A stretch of 5,485 nt of DNA, from the NCBI GenBank assembly GCA_031278575.1, contig JAITKD010000111.1:1-5485 (forward strand), written 5' to 3'. Origin of the DNA: Spirochaetaceae bacterium (GTDB lineage: Bacteria > Spirochaetota > Spirochaetia > Treponematales > Breznakiellaceae). Made by a program: the position numbers and the translations under genes. Shown piece after piece: positions 1-5,485 of this stretch. Under the pieces are notes generated by a model, which did not search any database, had not been told where the DNA came from, and saw only the letters and a list, made by a program, of their open reading frames with translations. Positions within the stretch are counted from its first letter, which is position 1. Each line of letters starts with the position of its first letter.

Positions 1-1686
1 AACATCACCCTTTGGCGGCCCGGGATCGGCGATCTGGACCTGCTCTGCGGGGAACTTGCCCCTGTTTTAAAAATGTCCGCCGGGGAAATCCGGGAACGGA
101 TCCTCTACTCTCCCAGTGATTTTATCTATCTAAAAAAACAGGTGGGCCAGTCCACCATACAGGCCGTTGAAGCGCTCAAGGCCGGCGGAAACCTGGGGGG
201 GGTCAATATCGAAATTATCCCGGGGCGGATCTACCCGGAACAGGAACTGGCCGGCCAGATTATCGGCTTTGTGGGGGATGATAATCAGGGGCTGGCGGGA
301 ATTGAATACGCCTTTGAGACGGAACTCACCCGGATCGGTTTAGGGCAGGATGAGGATGCGGGGGATAAAACCAACCGGATCGGTAATCAGGTGGTACTCA
401 CCATAGATGTTACGGTCCAGTATATCCTTGAGGGGCTCGCCGCCCGTGTCCTGGAGGAAAACAAGGCTGAAGCGGTGATGCTCCTGGCCATGGATCCCCG
501 TTCCGGGGACATTTTGGGTTCCGCCTCCCTCCCCGGATTTAACCCCAACAACATCAAGGACTCGGATGAAAACACCCGGATGGACCGGACCGCGGTCTGG
601 TCCTATGAGCCGGGATCGGTGTTTAAGATTTTTTCCCTTTCCGCCCTGATGGATTCCGGGGCTATAGATGAGGAAACGGTTTTTGTCTGTAACGGCCATT
701 ATGAACGGACCACCAATCTGGGGGAACGGATCGTCATCAATTGCCTTTCCGCCCACGGACCGGTAACGGCCCGGGAGATCATCATCTATTCCTGTAATGC
801 CGGGGCGGCCTATGCCTCGGACCGGTTGGGGGCGGAACCCTTTAACCAGTTAATCCGAAACTTCGGTTTTGGTTCCCGGACCGGGGCGGGGCATCCCGGA
901 GAAACCTCGGGGTTCCTCCGGGCGCCGAACCGGTGGTCGGAACGATCCAAGCCCACCATCGCCATGGGACAGGAGATCGCCGTTTCCGCCGTCCAGATGC
1001 TCCAGGCCGCCACCGCGGTGGCTAACGACGGTATCCTGGTTCCCCCCCGGATCGTCTCCCGGATAGTGTCCGGGGACGGCAAACAATCCGAGCCCTATAG
1101 CTCCGGAGCCCCCCGGCGGGTACTCAAGGCGGAAACCGCCCGGAACATACGGCAGTACATGGCGGACGTAACCTCCGACATAGGAACGGGATGGCGGGCC
1201 AACATGGAGGATCTTTCCCTGGCGGTTAAGACCGGTACCGCCCAAATCATCGATCCCCTTACCGGGGCCTATTCGGAAAATGACTTTATTGCCAGTTGTA
1301 TGGCCATGGTTCCGGCGGAATCCCCTTCCCTGGTTCTCTACCTGGTCATCATAAAACCCCAGGGGGCTTCCTATCTGGGGGGGCGTATCGCCGCGCCCCC
1401 TATCCGGGAAGCCGCCGAAACGCTGGTGGATTACCTGGGGATACCCCGGGGTAAAAATCCCCAGGTTGTCCATTCCGGGTCGGTAACTATCCCCACGGGC
1501 GAAACGCCGATCCTTTCGGATACGGTCCCGGATTTTTCCGGTTATTCAAAACGCAGCCTGCTCCCCCTGCTCCTCCAGGATGAGGTGCATATTGAAATTA
1601 CCGGCGAAGGCTGGGTGCGCCGTCAGTATCCCCCCCCGGGAACGCCCCTTTCTCCGGGGGATACCATCACCCTGGAATTGGAATAA
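1..1686 (+). CDS. ftsI: Class B penicillin-binding protein (FtsI/PBP3-type peptidoglycan transpeptidase) with C-terminal PASTA domain, 5' end missing
   Basis: This is the D,D-transpeptidase that cross-links septal peptidoglycan in the periplasm. The frame is open from base 1, so the N-terminal membrane anchor and part of the dimerisation domain lie outside the window; the ATG at 73 is an internal methionine. 561 residues are visible (numbered from base 1). The pedestal domain includes RIYPEQELAG and GLAGIEYAFE, followed by VVLTIDVTVQ, all typical of class B PBPs. The catalytic motifs are intact: SVFK at 206-209 (S206 the predicted nucleophile), SCN at 264-266, and KTGTA at 410-414. A PASTA domain follows from about residue 509 to the end (VPDFSGYS start, PPPGTPLSPGD loop). 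FtsI/SpoVD is preferred over the elongation enzyme PBP2/MrdA because of the PASTA domain and the KTGTAQ context. The family is near certain; the FtsI assignment is likely. It ends 23 nt before the next gene and probably shares its transcript. Confidence 0.88.
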   Translation, partial: NITLWRPGIGDLDLLCGELAPVLKMSAGEIRERILYSPSDFIYLKKQVGQSTIQAVEALKAGGNLGGVNIEIIPGRIYPEQELAGQIIGFVGDDNQGLAGIEYAFETELTRIGLGQDEDAGDKTNRIGNQVVLTIDVTVQYILEGLAARVLEENKAEAVMLLAMDPRSGDILGSASLPGFNPNNIKDSDENTRMDRTAVWSYEPGSVFKIFSLSALMDSGAIDEETVFVCNGHYERTTNLGERIVINCLSAHGPVTAREIIIYSCNAGAAYASDRLGAEPFNQLIRNFGFGSRTGAGHPGETSGFLRAPNRWSERSKPTIAMGQEIAVSAVQMLQAATAVANDGILVPPRIVSRIVSGDGKQSEPYSSGAPRRVLKAETARNIRQYMADVTSDIGTGWRANMEDLSLAVKTGTAQIIDPLTGAYSENDFIASCMAMVPAESPSLVLYLVIIKPQGASYLGGRIAAPPIREAAETLVDYLGIPRGKNPQVVHSGSVTIPTGETPILSDTVPDFSGYSKRSLLPLLLQDEVHIEITGEGWVRRQYPPPGTPLSPGDTITLELE

Positions 1687-1699
1687 GCGGCCGGGCGGC

Positions 1700-1705
1700 G
1701 GGAGG
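1700..1705 (+). promoter_or_regulatory. Ribosome binding site of the DUF115 gene
   Basis: GGGAGG lies 4 nt before the ATG at 1710. It supports that start and shows the gene is translated independently although it follows the PBP gene by only 23 nt. Confidence 0.75.
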
Positions 1706-1709
1706 ACCG

Positions 1710-3599
1710 ATGGAACCCTGGGACACCAATATACGGATCCTCAAGGCCCGGTACCCGGGATTGGCGGAGGAACTCGACCGGGAGCCGGAATTTCCCCGGA
1801 AAATCCTGGTGGAAAAAAGCGCCGCCGGGGATCCTACCCTGATCATCGAGGGGATCCACGTCCATTCTCCCCGGGATCCGGTTCGGGAGGGCCGCCGGCT
1901 TGCCGCCGCCTTGACCGGCGGCGGCCCCCTGGTGGTTCTGGGGTTCGGCCTGGGATATGCCGCGGAAGCCGCCGCCGGGGCCAGGCCGGAACGGCCCCTG
2001 ATCATCCTGGAACGCCACGGGGCGGTTCTGAAAAAAGCCCTGGAAACCCGGGATTTGGGGGAATTTCTCCGGGACCGCCGGCTCGTCTTTATCCTCGGCG
2101 GCGCCGGGGAGGGGATCGCCGGGGCTCTTGGGCTTTTTGGGGGGTCTTCTCCGGGGGAGGGGGGGCCTCCGGAACTCCTTAAAAACCGGGCCCTCACGCG
2201 GTTGGACGAGGCCTGGTACGCCGGGGTGGAATCCCGCATCCGCGCCTGGGTCTCCCGGGAGGACGTGAATCTGGCGACCCTCCGGCGTTTTGGCCGGCGT
2301 TGGGTACGGAACCTGGCCCGGAACATGGAATCCATCCGGGATCTGCCGGGAATTTCCCGGCTGGCGGGCTGTCTGGCCGCCGGCGCCGGGACTTCATCAG
2401 GACCGCCGGTACTCCTGGTGGCGGCGGGCCCCTCCCTGGACCGGGTCCGTACCCTGCTCCCCGCCTTCGCGGAACGCTGCGTCCTGGTGGCGGTGGATAC
2501 CGCCCTGGGGCTGGTCCTGGAACAGGGGGTTACCCCCGATTTTACCCTGGTGGTGGATCCCCAATACTGGAACGCTCGGCACCTGGACCGGACCGCGGCG
2601 CCGGGGAGCTGCCTTATCGCCGAATCGGCGGTATATCCCCCGGTGCTGCGGCGCCCCTTTGGACGGGCCTTTCTGTGCGGCTCCCTTTTCCCCCTGGGAC
2701 GGTTTATCGAAGATCTGGTGGATCCCAAGGGGCGGCTCGGCGCCGGGGGATCGGTGGCCGCCACCGCCTGGGACTTTGCCCGGGTCCTGGGGACCTCATC
2801 GGTCTGGTGGGCGGGGCTTGATCTGGCTTTTCCGGCGTTCAAGACCCATTTCAAGGGGGCCCTCTTTGAGGAACGGGCCCTGGCGGAGGGGACCCGTTTT
2901 ATCCCCCCGGAAACCCGGTCTGTCCGGGCGCTCCGGGACGGGCAGCCCTTTTGGGCCGCCGCCGCCGGAGGGGGCGAGGTCCTTACGGACCGGCGGCTTT
3001 CCCTGTACGCGGCCTGGTTTGAAAACCGTTTCCGGCGTTACCCCGGGATACGGAACCGGAGTTTTTCCCCCGGGGGACTGGCCATTCCCGGCATGGACCT
3101 GGCGGATCCGGAGGAACTCCTCGCCCTGCCCCCCCGGCGGGAAGAAATAAACCGGACCCTGGGGGAAGTTTTTGCCCGAATTGACCGGGAGTTCCATGCC
3201 CCGGCCCGGATCCAGGAACGCTCCCGCGCCTTTTGGGAGGCCCGGAAGACCCTGCTGGAAGGCCTTGAGGGCATAAAAAGACTGGCCGAAGACGCGGGAG
3301 ACCAGGCGGCGGGGGCCTGCCGGGCGGTTCAGGAAAAAAAACCGGTGGGAGAAAAAATCCTGGCGGAACTGGACGAGGCCAACCGGCGGATACGTTCCAG
3401 CGCGGTAAAGGATGTGGCGGGGTTCCTGTTCCCCGCCCCCTCGGAATTGGAACCCCCCTTGGAAAACTCCCCGGAACCCCTGGAACGTTACCTGGAATTT
3501 TCGGCAAAACTATACCGGTCCCTGGCCGAGACGGTGGACTACCATTTATCCATACTTCGTGTTTTTTCCGCTAAAGCTTCAAAAACATCATGCCGATAG
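1710..3599 (+). CDS. DUF115 / MptE-like 'motility associated factor' (Maf-type glycosyltransferase family) protein
   Basis: This 629-residue soluble protein has no signal peptide or membrane segment, so it should be cytoplasmic. An N-terminal region (about 1-150) holds a nucleotide-fold-like strand and glycine loop, VVLGFGLGY at 75-83, then PLIILERH at 96-103. The central DUF115 core has LLVAAGPSLD at 235-244, AVDTALGLVLEQGVTPDF at 261-278 and VVDPQYW at 281-287; the GPSLD and PDF...VDP pattern marks this family. The C-terminal part (about 475-629) is charged and probably helical. In this family, archaeal MptE is a 6-hydroxymethylpterin pyrophosphokinase, and Maf proteins of Campylobacter and Helicobacter are linked to sialic-acid-like glycosylation of flagellin. 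A role in flagellin glycosylation in a spirochaete is inference; the substrate cannot be read from sequence. The ATG at 1710 has a good Shine-Dalgarno site. Composition is very GC-rich with many CCC/GGG runs, like the PBP gene. Family assignment is firm, function is not. Confidence 0.82.
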   Translation: MEPWDTNIRILKARYPGLAEELDREPEFPRKILVEKSAAGDPTLIIEGIHVHSPRDPVREGRRLAAALTGGGPLVVLGFGLGYAAEAAAGARPERPLIILERHGAVLKKALETRDLGEFLRDRRLVFILGGAGEGIAGALGLFGGSSPGEGGPPELLKNRALTRLDEAWYAGVESRIRAWVSREDVNLATLRRFGRRWVRNLARNMESIRDLPGISRLAGCLAAGAGTSSGPPVLLVAAGPSLDRVRTLLPAFAERCVLVAVDTALGLVLEQGVTPDFTLVVDPQYWNARHLDRTAAPGSCLIAESAVYPPVLRRPFGRAFLCGSLFPLGRFIEDLVDPKGRLGAGGSVAATAWDFARVLGTSSVWWAGLDLAFPAFKTHFKGALFEERALAEGTRFIPPETRSVRALRDGQPFWAAAAGGGEVLTDRRLSLYAAWFENRFRRYPGIRNRSFSPGGLAIPGMDLADPEELLALPPRREEINRTLGEVFARIDREFHAPARIQERSRAFWEARKTLLEGLEGIKRLAEDAGDQAAGACRAVQEKKPVGEKILAELDEANRRIRSSAVKDVAGFLFPAPSELEPPLENSPEPLERYLEFSAKLYRSLAETVDYHLSILRVFSAKASKTSCR

Positions 3600-3632
3600 T
3601 AAAACAACGGGAGGATAATACCTCAAGTTAGT

Positions 3633-3675
3633 AGACGGTGCGCGTCCCGACGTCCAGGCGCACCGTCTTTTTTTT
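3633..3675 (+). terminator. Rho-independent terminator of the ftsI-DUF115 unit
   Basis: A perfect 10-bp stem (AGACGGTGCG at 3633-3642 with CGCACCGTCT at 3659-3668) encloses a 16-nt loop and runs directly into eight T (3668-3675). It begins 34 nt after the DUF115 stop. There is no A-run on its 5' side, so it should act only on + strand transcription and not serve the convergent gene. Confidence 0.9.
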
Positions 3676-3698
3676 GAAAAAACCTCAAGCGCCGGGAT

Positions 3699-3773
3699 CT
3701 AAGGAAGCGCTGATTTATTCAATCGAGAATAAATCGGTGCTACTTTAACGTAAGAAAAAGTTCCCGAATGAGC
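3699..3773. repeat. Hairpin-forming intergenic repeat, copy A (short or degraded)
   Basis: Bases 3700-3720 and 3727-3747 form a 21-bp stem with one mismatch (A3705/A3742) and a few G-T pairs, around the 6-nt loop AATCGA. The inner 9 bp, GATTTATTC against GAATAAATC, are perfect. Bases 3699-3730 match 4847-4878 at 31 of 32 positions, and 3732-3754 match 4898-4920 at 20 of 23. Weaker, gapped similarity continues to AATGAGC (3767-3773, compare 4952-4958). It lies between the terminator and the 3' end of the convergent minus-strand gene. No coding sequence is seen here. Confidence 0.85.
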
Positions 3774-3798
3774 CTCCAACGTAGTTTGCGCCGGGGTA

Positions 3799-4626
3799 TT
3801 AAACCAGACGTTCGTATAACCAAATCGCGGCTTCATGGATATATTTTGAAAGAACCACGGTATAAACCTCGTTAAGGATCTTTTTTACCTCCCGGTTCCA
3901 GGAAGCCGCGGTGGGAAAGGTTTTTTTGAGGCGGTTCCGTCCCTCCATGGCGGCGGTGGTAAATTCCAGACTCCGCCGGGGGACGGCTTTATTGAGGTTT
4001 TCCGCCAGAAAAAAAGCCGAAAGGCCGGTAATTATCCCGTTTTTAGACTCCGCCGCCAGGGTTTTGAACTGATCCCCCGCGGCGGAAAATTGCCGGTCCA
4101 GGAGCAGGGAAAAGCCGTAGTACCAGTGTACCCAGTCGGCGGATTCGGTTTTTACCGAATTAAGGCGCTTAAAAAAGAAGGTCGCCGCCCCGCCGGTGTC
4201 CTTGCCCAGGATCCGGGCGGTTCCGAAAATCAGGGCGTTGGCGTCCACCAGGGCGGGCCTCGCGATGGCTGTTTTGTTTTCCAGGCTCGTCACCGAAGCT
4301 GAATCGGATAGGATCAGATAGGTATTCGCCAGAAGCCGTACCAGGCGGTGGGTATAATGGCCTTCCTTGAAGATCCGTTCTTCCAGATACCGGACCAGGG
4401 CGGGCCAGTCTTCTTTTTCCAATAATTGAAAAAGCCGCCGGTTGATAAAATAAAAACCGTCGGACCCGATAAGGATGACCACGAGGAATACTACCGCGGG
4501 CCAGGTGATGTTCCAAAGCTCCCCGAAAGGCCAGGATTTAAAGAGTATTACCGGCATGGCGCATACCAGGAGCAAAAAAAACAGGATAATAATATTAAAC
4601 AATATAAAAACAGAGGTAAATTTCAA
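3799..4626 (-). CDS. Hypothetical membrane-anchored protein with TPR-like region
   Basis: I do not recognise a named family for this 275-residue protein. Two hydrophobic segments are clear, about residues 5-29 and 42-62, separated by a short loop (KSWPFGELWNIT). The NRR after the second segment suggests both ends face the cytoplasm. The remaining ~210 residues look alpha-helical. Residues 165-190 (WVHWYYGFSLLLDRQFSAAG, then DQF) fit the TPR pattern with G171, A183 and F187 in the expected places, so a scaffold or protein-binding role is possible. The start is TTG at 4624-4626: an in-frame TGA (4630-4632) lies just upstream, AAGGGA sits 8 nt before it, and starting here keeps the first membrane segment whole. 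An ATG at 4631-4633 is out of frame. The gene converges on the DUF115 gene and stands alone between two copies of the intergenic repeat. Coding is well supported by length and membrane pattern. Confidence 0.8.
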   Translation of the reverse strand: MKFTSVFILFNIIILFFLLLVCAMPVILFKSWPFGELWNITWPAVVFLVVILIGSDGFYFINRRLFQLLEKEDWPALVRYLEERIFKEGHYTHRLVRLLANTYLILSDSASVTSLENKTAIARPALVDANALIFGTARILGKDTGGAATFFFKRLNSVKTESADWVHWYYGFSLLLDRQFSAAGDQFKTLAAESKNGIITGLSAFFLAENLNKAVPRRSLEFTTAAMEGRNRLKKTFPTAASWNREVKKILNEVYTVVLSKYIHEAAIWLYERLV

Positions 4627-4634
4627 ACGTCATA

Positions 4635-4644
4635 TCCCTTCCCT
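4635..4644 (-). promoter_or_regulatory. Ribosome binding site for the TTG-start gene
   Basis: On the minus strand this reads AGGGAAGGGA. The proximal AAGGGA ends 8 nt before the TTG at 4626, a normal spacing, which decides in favour of the TTG start. Confidence 0.65.
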
Positions 4645-4650
4645 GCTTGG

Positions 4651-4684
4651 GGCTGGTTCAAAACCGCGCGTTTGGGAACCGGCT
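4651..4684. repeat. Inverted repeat 1 in the leader of the minus-strand gene
   Basis: GGTTC (4655-4659) pairs with GAACC (4676-4680) and AAAC (4661-4664) with GTTT (4670-4673) around a CGCGC loop. GGCT at both outer ends extends the stem with two G-T pairs. It would lie in the 5' leader of the minus-strand gene, about 25 nt before the start codon and just outside the ribosome binding site. There is no T-run, so it is not an obvious terminator. Confidence 0.55.
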
Positions 4685-4738
4685 GAGGCTTTAGCCCAAG
4701 ACCTTCAACCCCGGAACCCCACGGATAACTTCAGGGAA

Positions 4739-4769
4739 GCGGCTCCAAAAACCGAAGTTTTGGAACCGC
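4739..4769. repeat. Inverted repeat 2
   Basis: GCGGCTCCAAAA (4739-4750) and TTTTGGAACCGC (4758-4769) form a 12-bp stem with one mismatch around the loop ACCGAAG. The loop plus TTTT recurs as ACCGAAGTTTT at 4814-4824. Function is not evident: no T-run follows the stem on either strand. Confidence 0.65.
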
Positions 4770-4800
4770 CTCACCGGTAAGACGAATTCCCCCGGGCAAA

Positions 4801-4849
4801 GGAACCGCTCAAGACCGAAGTTTTCAGCGGCCCTATTTTAGCGGCCCTA
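4801..4849. repeat. Third related hairpin and short direct repeats
   Basis: GGAACCGCTC at 4801-4810 echoes the right arm of inverted repeat 2. CCGCT (4805-4809) pairs with AGCGG (4826-4830) around a second ACCGAAGTTTT (4814-4824). AGCGGCCCTA occurs at 4826-4835 and again at 4840-4849, separated by TTTT, and the second copy runs into the start of repeat copy B. The region looks like degenerate partial copies of one palindromic unit. Confidence 0.5.
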
Positions 4850-5009
4850 AGGAAGCACTGATTTATTCAATCGAGAATTCGCCAACTGCGTTGGCGCAAT
4901 CGGCGCTCCTTTAACGCAAGGTAAACAAAGTTTACCCCATTTGCGCAATGAAATGAGCAAATACCTTAGGGAAACGCGATTAGCGTCAAGTTAATCAGCG
5001 TTTCCCTAA
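4847..5009. repeat. Hairpin-forming intergenic repeat, copy B; MITE-like, with imperfect terminal inverted repeats
   Basis: This is the long copy of the repeat at 3699. After the shared 32-nt block it carries 19 extra bases (4879-4897) that contain a perfect 7-bp hairpin (CGCCAAC, TGC, GTTGGCG, 4880-4896), where copy A has a single A. A second perfect 7-bp hairpin (GGTAAAC, AAA, GTTTACC) lies at 4920-4936. The right end is the 4966-5009 palindrome. The left end (4847-4867) and the reverse complement of the right end agree at about 15 of 21 positions, as in a small non-autonomous element. No open frame of note lies inside. I see no clear target-site duplication, so mobility is inference. Confidence 0.7.
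4966..5009. repeat. Long palindrome at the right end of repeat copy B
   Basis: TTAGGGAAACGC (4966-4977) pairs perfectly with GCGTTTCCCTAA (4998-5009). The stem continues with GATTA (4978-4982) against TAATC (4992-4996), leaving one bulged A (4997) and a 9-nt loop (4983-4991). It lies 26 nt before a TATAAT box. It has no T-run after it, so it is not a typical terminator; an operator, a transposon end or a repeat unit are all possible. Confidence 0.8.
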
Positions 5010-5035
5010 ATAAATAGTATATTATTACCGACACT

Positions 5036-5041
5036 TATAAT
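5036..5041 (+). promoter_or_regulatory. Candidate sigma-70 -10 box for the gene at 5091
   Basis: A perfect TATAAT lies 49 nt before the ATG in an AT-rich stretch (about 5005-5080) that contrasts with the rest of the window. There is no good TTGACA about 17 nt upstream; the region around 5013-5018 reads AATAGT. Only the -10 element supports the call. Confidence 0.45.
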
Positions 5042-5090
5042 AGAATAATAGGGATAAACAAGTCAATAGAATACAAGTTATGGATCGACA

Positions 5091-5485
5091 ATGAAAAGAC
5101 ACCCGGTTAATGATATTCCTTCCGACGCTTATTTTTCCAAAGCGGGTTATCTGGACGACCGGTTTGTTCTGATCGCCCCGGAAACGCCCTTTACCATGGA
5201 TACCCGTAATCTTCTTTTAAAGTGGAAGTTTAAGGAGATTTTAAGCGACGGAGAATACCGGATGGATTATCATCCGGAAAATGACGCCGCTTTTGATTCC
5301 CATGGGGAAATTCCTGAAACCAGGGTATTAACCGACCGGGAAAAGATAAAACAGGCCGAAGTCTTTTATAATTCTTTTATTGAATACGCGGAAACCCTTT
5401 TTACCGATGTGGTGATTAAGGGGAAACTTGAATTTAAAAACGTGGTGGAAAAAATCAAGGAGGTTTGTGATTTTATAAAGGTGTA
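5091..5485 (+). CDS. N-terminal part of a probable HD-GYP-type signalling protein, 3' end outside window
   Basis: The frame is open from ATG 5091 to the window end, giving 131 residues. An in-frame TAG at 5067 limits the start, and no other good start codon lies between. The protein begins MKRHPVNDIPSDAYFSKAGY, followed by LDDRFVLIAPETPFT and LLLKWKFKEILSDGEY. This resembles, from memory, the domain that precedes HD-GYP cyclic-di-GMP phosphodiesterase domains in treponemes. A charged, probably helical linker (about 86-131) follows. No HD or GYP motif is in view because it would lie past the window edge, so the enzymatic call is inference. No signal peptide is seen, so it should be cytoplasmic. 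The ribosome binding site is weak (only GGA at 5082-5084). Codon use is much more AT-rich than in the first two genes. Confidence 0.7.
   Translation, partial: MKRHPVNDIPSDAYFSKAGYLDDRFVLIAPETPFTMDTRNLLLKWKFKEILSDGEYRMDYHPENDAAFDSHGEIPETRVLTDREKIKQAEVFYNSFIEYAETLFTDVVIKGKLEFKNVVEKIKEVCDFIKV

Noticed and set aside
1580..2182. Long open frames overlapping the PBP and DUF115 genes in other frames, including a 395-residue one on the minus strand (1667-2854)
   Set aside because: They are rich in Pro, Gly, Arg and Ser with no recognisable motifs, as expected for shadow frames in GC-rich DNA; the DUF115 frame carries the family motifs.
3609..3624. A strong Shine-Dalgarno-like GGGAGG just after the DUF115 stop, suggesting a small downstream gene
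   Set aside because: No ATG, GTG or TTG start with a usable frame follows before the terminator; GAGG also pairs with CCTC at 3621-3624, so it may simply be part of a small hairpin.
3677..3740. Repeat copy A plus the A-run at 3677-3682 as a terminator for the minus-strand gene
   Set aside because: The stem and the T-run on the minus strand are separated by about 17 nt, too far for a standard intrinsic terminator; a role in mRNA 3' end protection remains possible.
4651..4684. Possible tRNA T-arm, because GGTTCAAA occurs here
   Set aside because: No acceptor, D-arm or anticodon pairing can be built around it.
4475..4780. Plus-strand open frame of about 100 codons opposite the minus-strand gene and running into its leader
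   Set aside because: It overlaps the start of a well-supported membrane protein gene, has no recognisable motif, and crosses the palindromes of the intergenic region.
4835..4840. TAAAAT on the minus strand as a -10 box for the minus-strand gene
   Set aside because: There is no -35 match at the proper distance, and the hexamer is the spacer between two short direct repeats; not strong enough to annotate.

Overview
The window looks like the chromosome of a spirochaete, most likely a GC-rich Treponema of the termite-gut type. This rests on remembered resemblance, not a search: the architecture of the DUF115/Maf-like protein, the opening residues of the last gene, and the style of the short intergenic palindromes. 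No rRNA, tRNA, CRISPR array or transposase gene is visible.

Layout. (1) Positions 1-1686, + strand: the 3' part of a class B penicillin-binding protein (FtsI/PBP3 type) with intact SxxK, SxN and KTG motifs and a C-terminal PASTA domain. (2) Positions 1710-3599, + strand: a 629-residue DUF115/MptE-like 'motility associated factor' (Maf-type) protein, 23 nt downstream with its own strong Shine-Dalgarno site and probably cotranscribed. (3) Positions 3633-3675: a strong intrinsic terminator closing that unit. (4) Positions 3799-4626, - strand, convergent with the first two: a membrane-anchored TPR-like protein of unknown function starting at TTG. (5) Positions 4627-5090: a 464-nt gene-free stretch rich in inverted repeats. 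(6) Positions 5091-5485, + strand: the 5' end of a gene, cut by the window edge, whose N-terminus resembles the domain preceding the HD-GYP domain in treponemal cyclic-di-GMP phosphodiesterases.

The first two genes pair septal peptidoglycan synthesis with a protein family linked in other bacteria to flagellin glycosylation. Spirochaete flagella lie in the periplasm against the cell wall, so the pairing is plausible, but a functional link is inference. The last gene, if HD-GYP, would be a signalling gene unrelated to the first operon.

The least explained part is the non-coding DNA. Two copies of a hairpin-forming repeat (3699-3773 and 4847-5009) flank the minus-strand gene. They share a 32-nt block with one mismatch and differ by a small inserted hairpin. 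The longer copy has imperfect terminal inverted repeats like a MITE and ends in a 17-bp stem just upstream of a perfect TATAAT box. A second, unrelated set of three hairpins lies in the leader of the minus-strand gene. Base composition drops clearly from the first two genes, which are very GC-rich, to the last.
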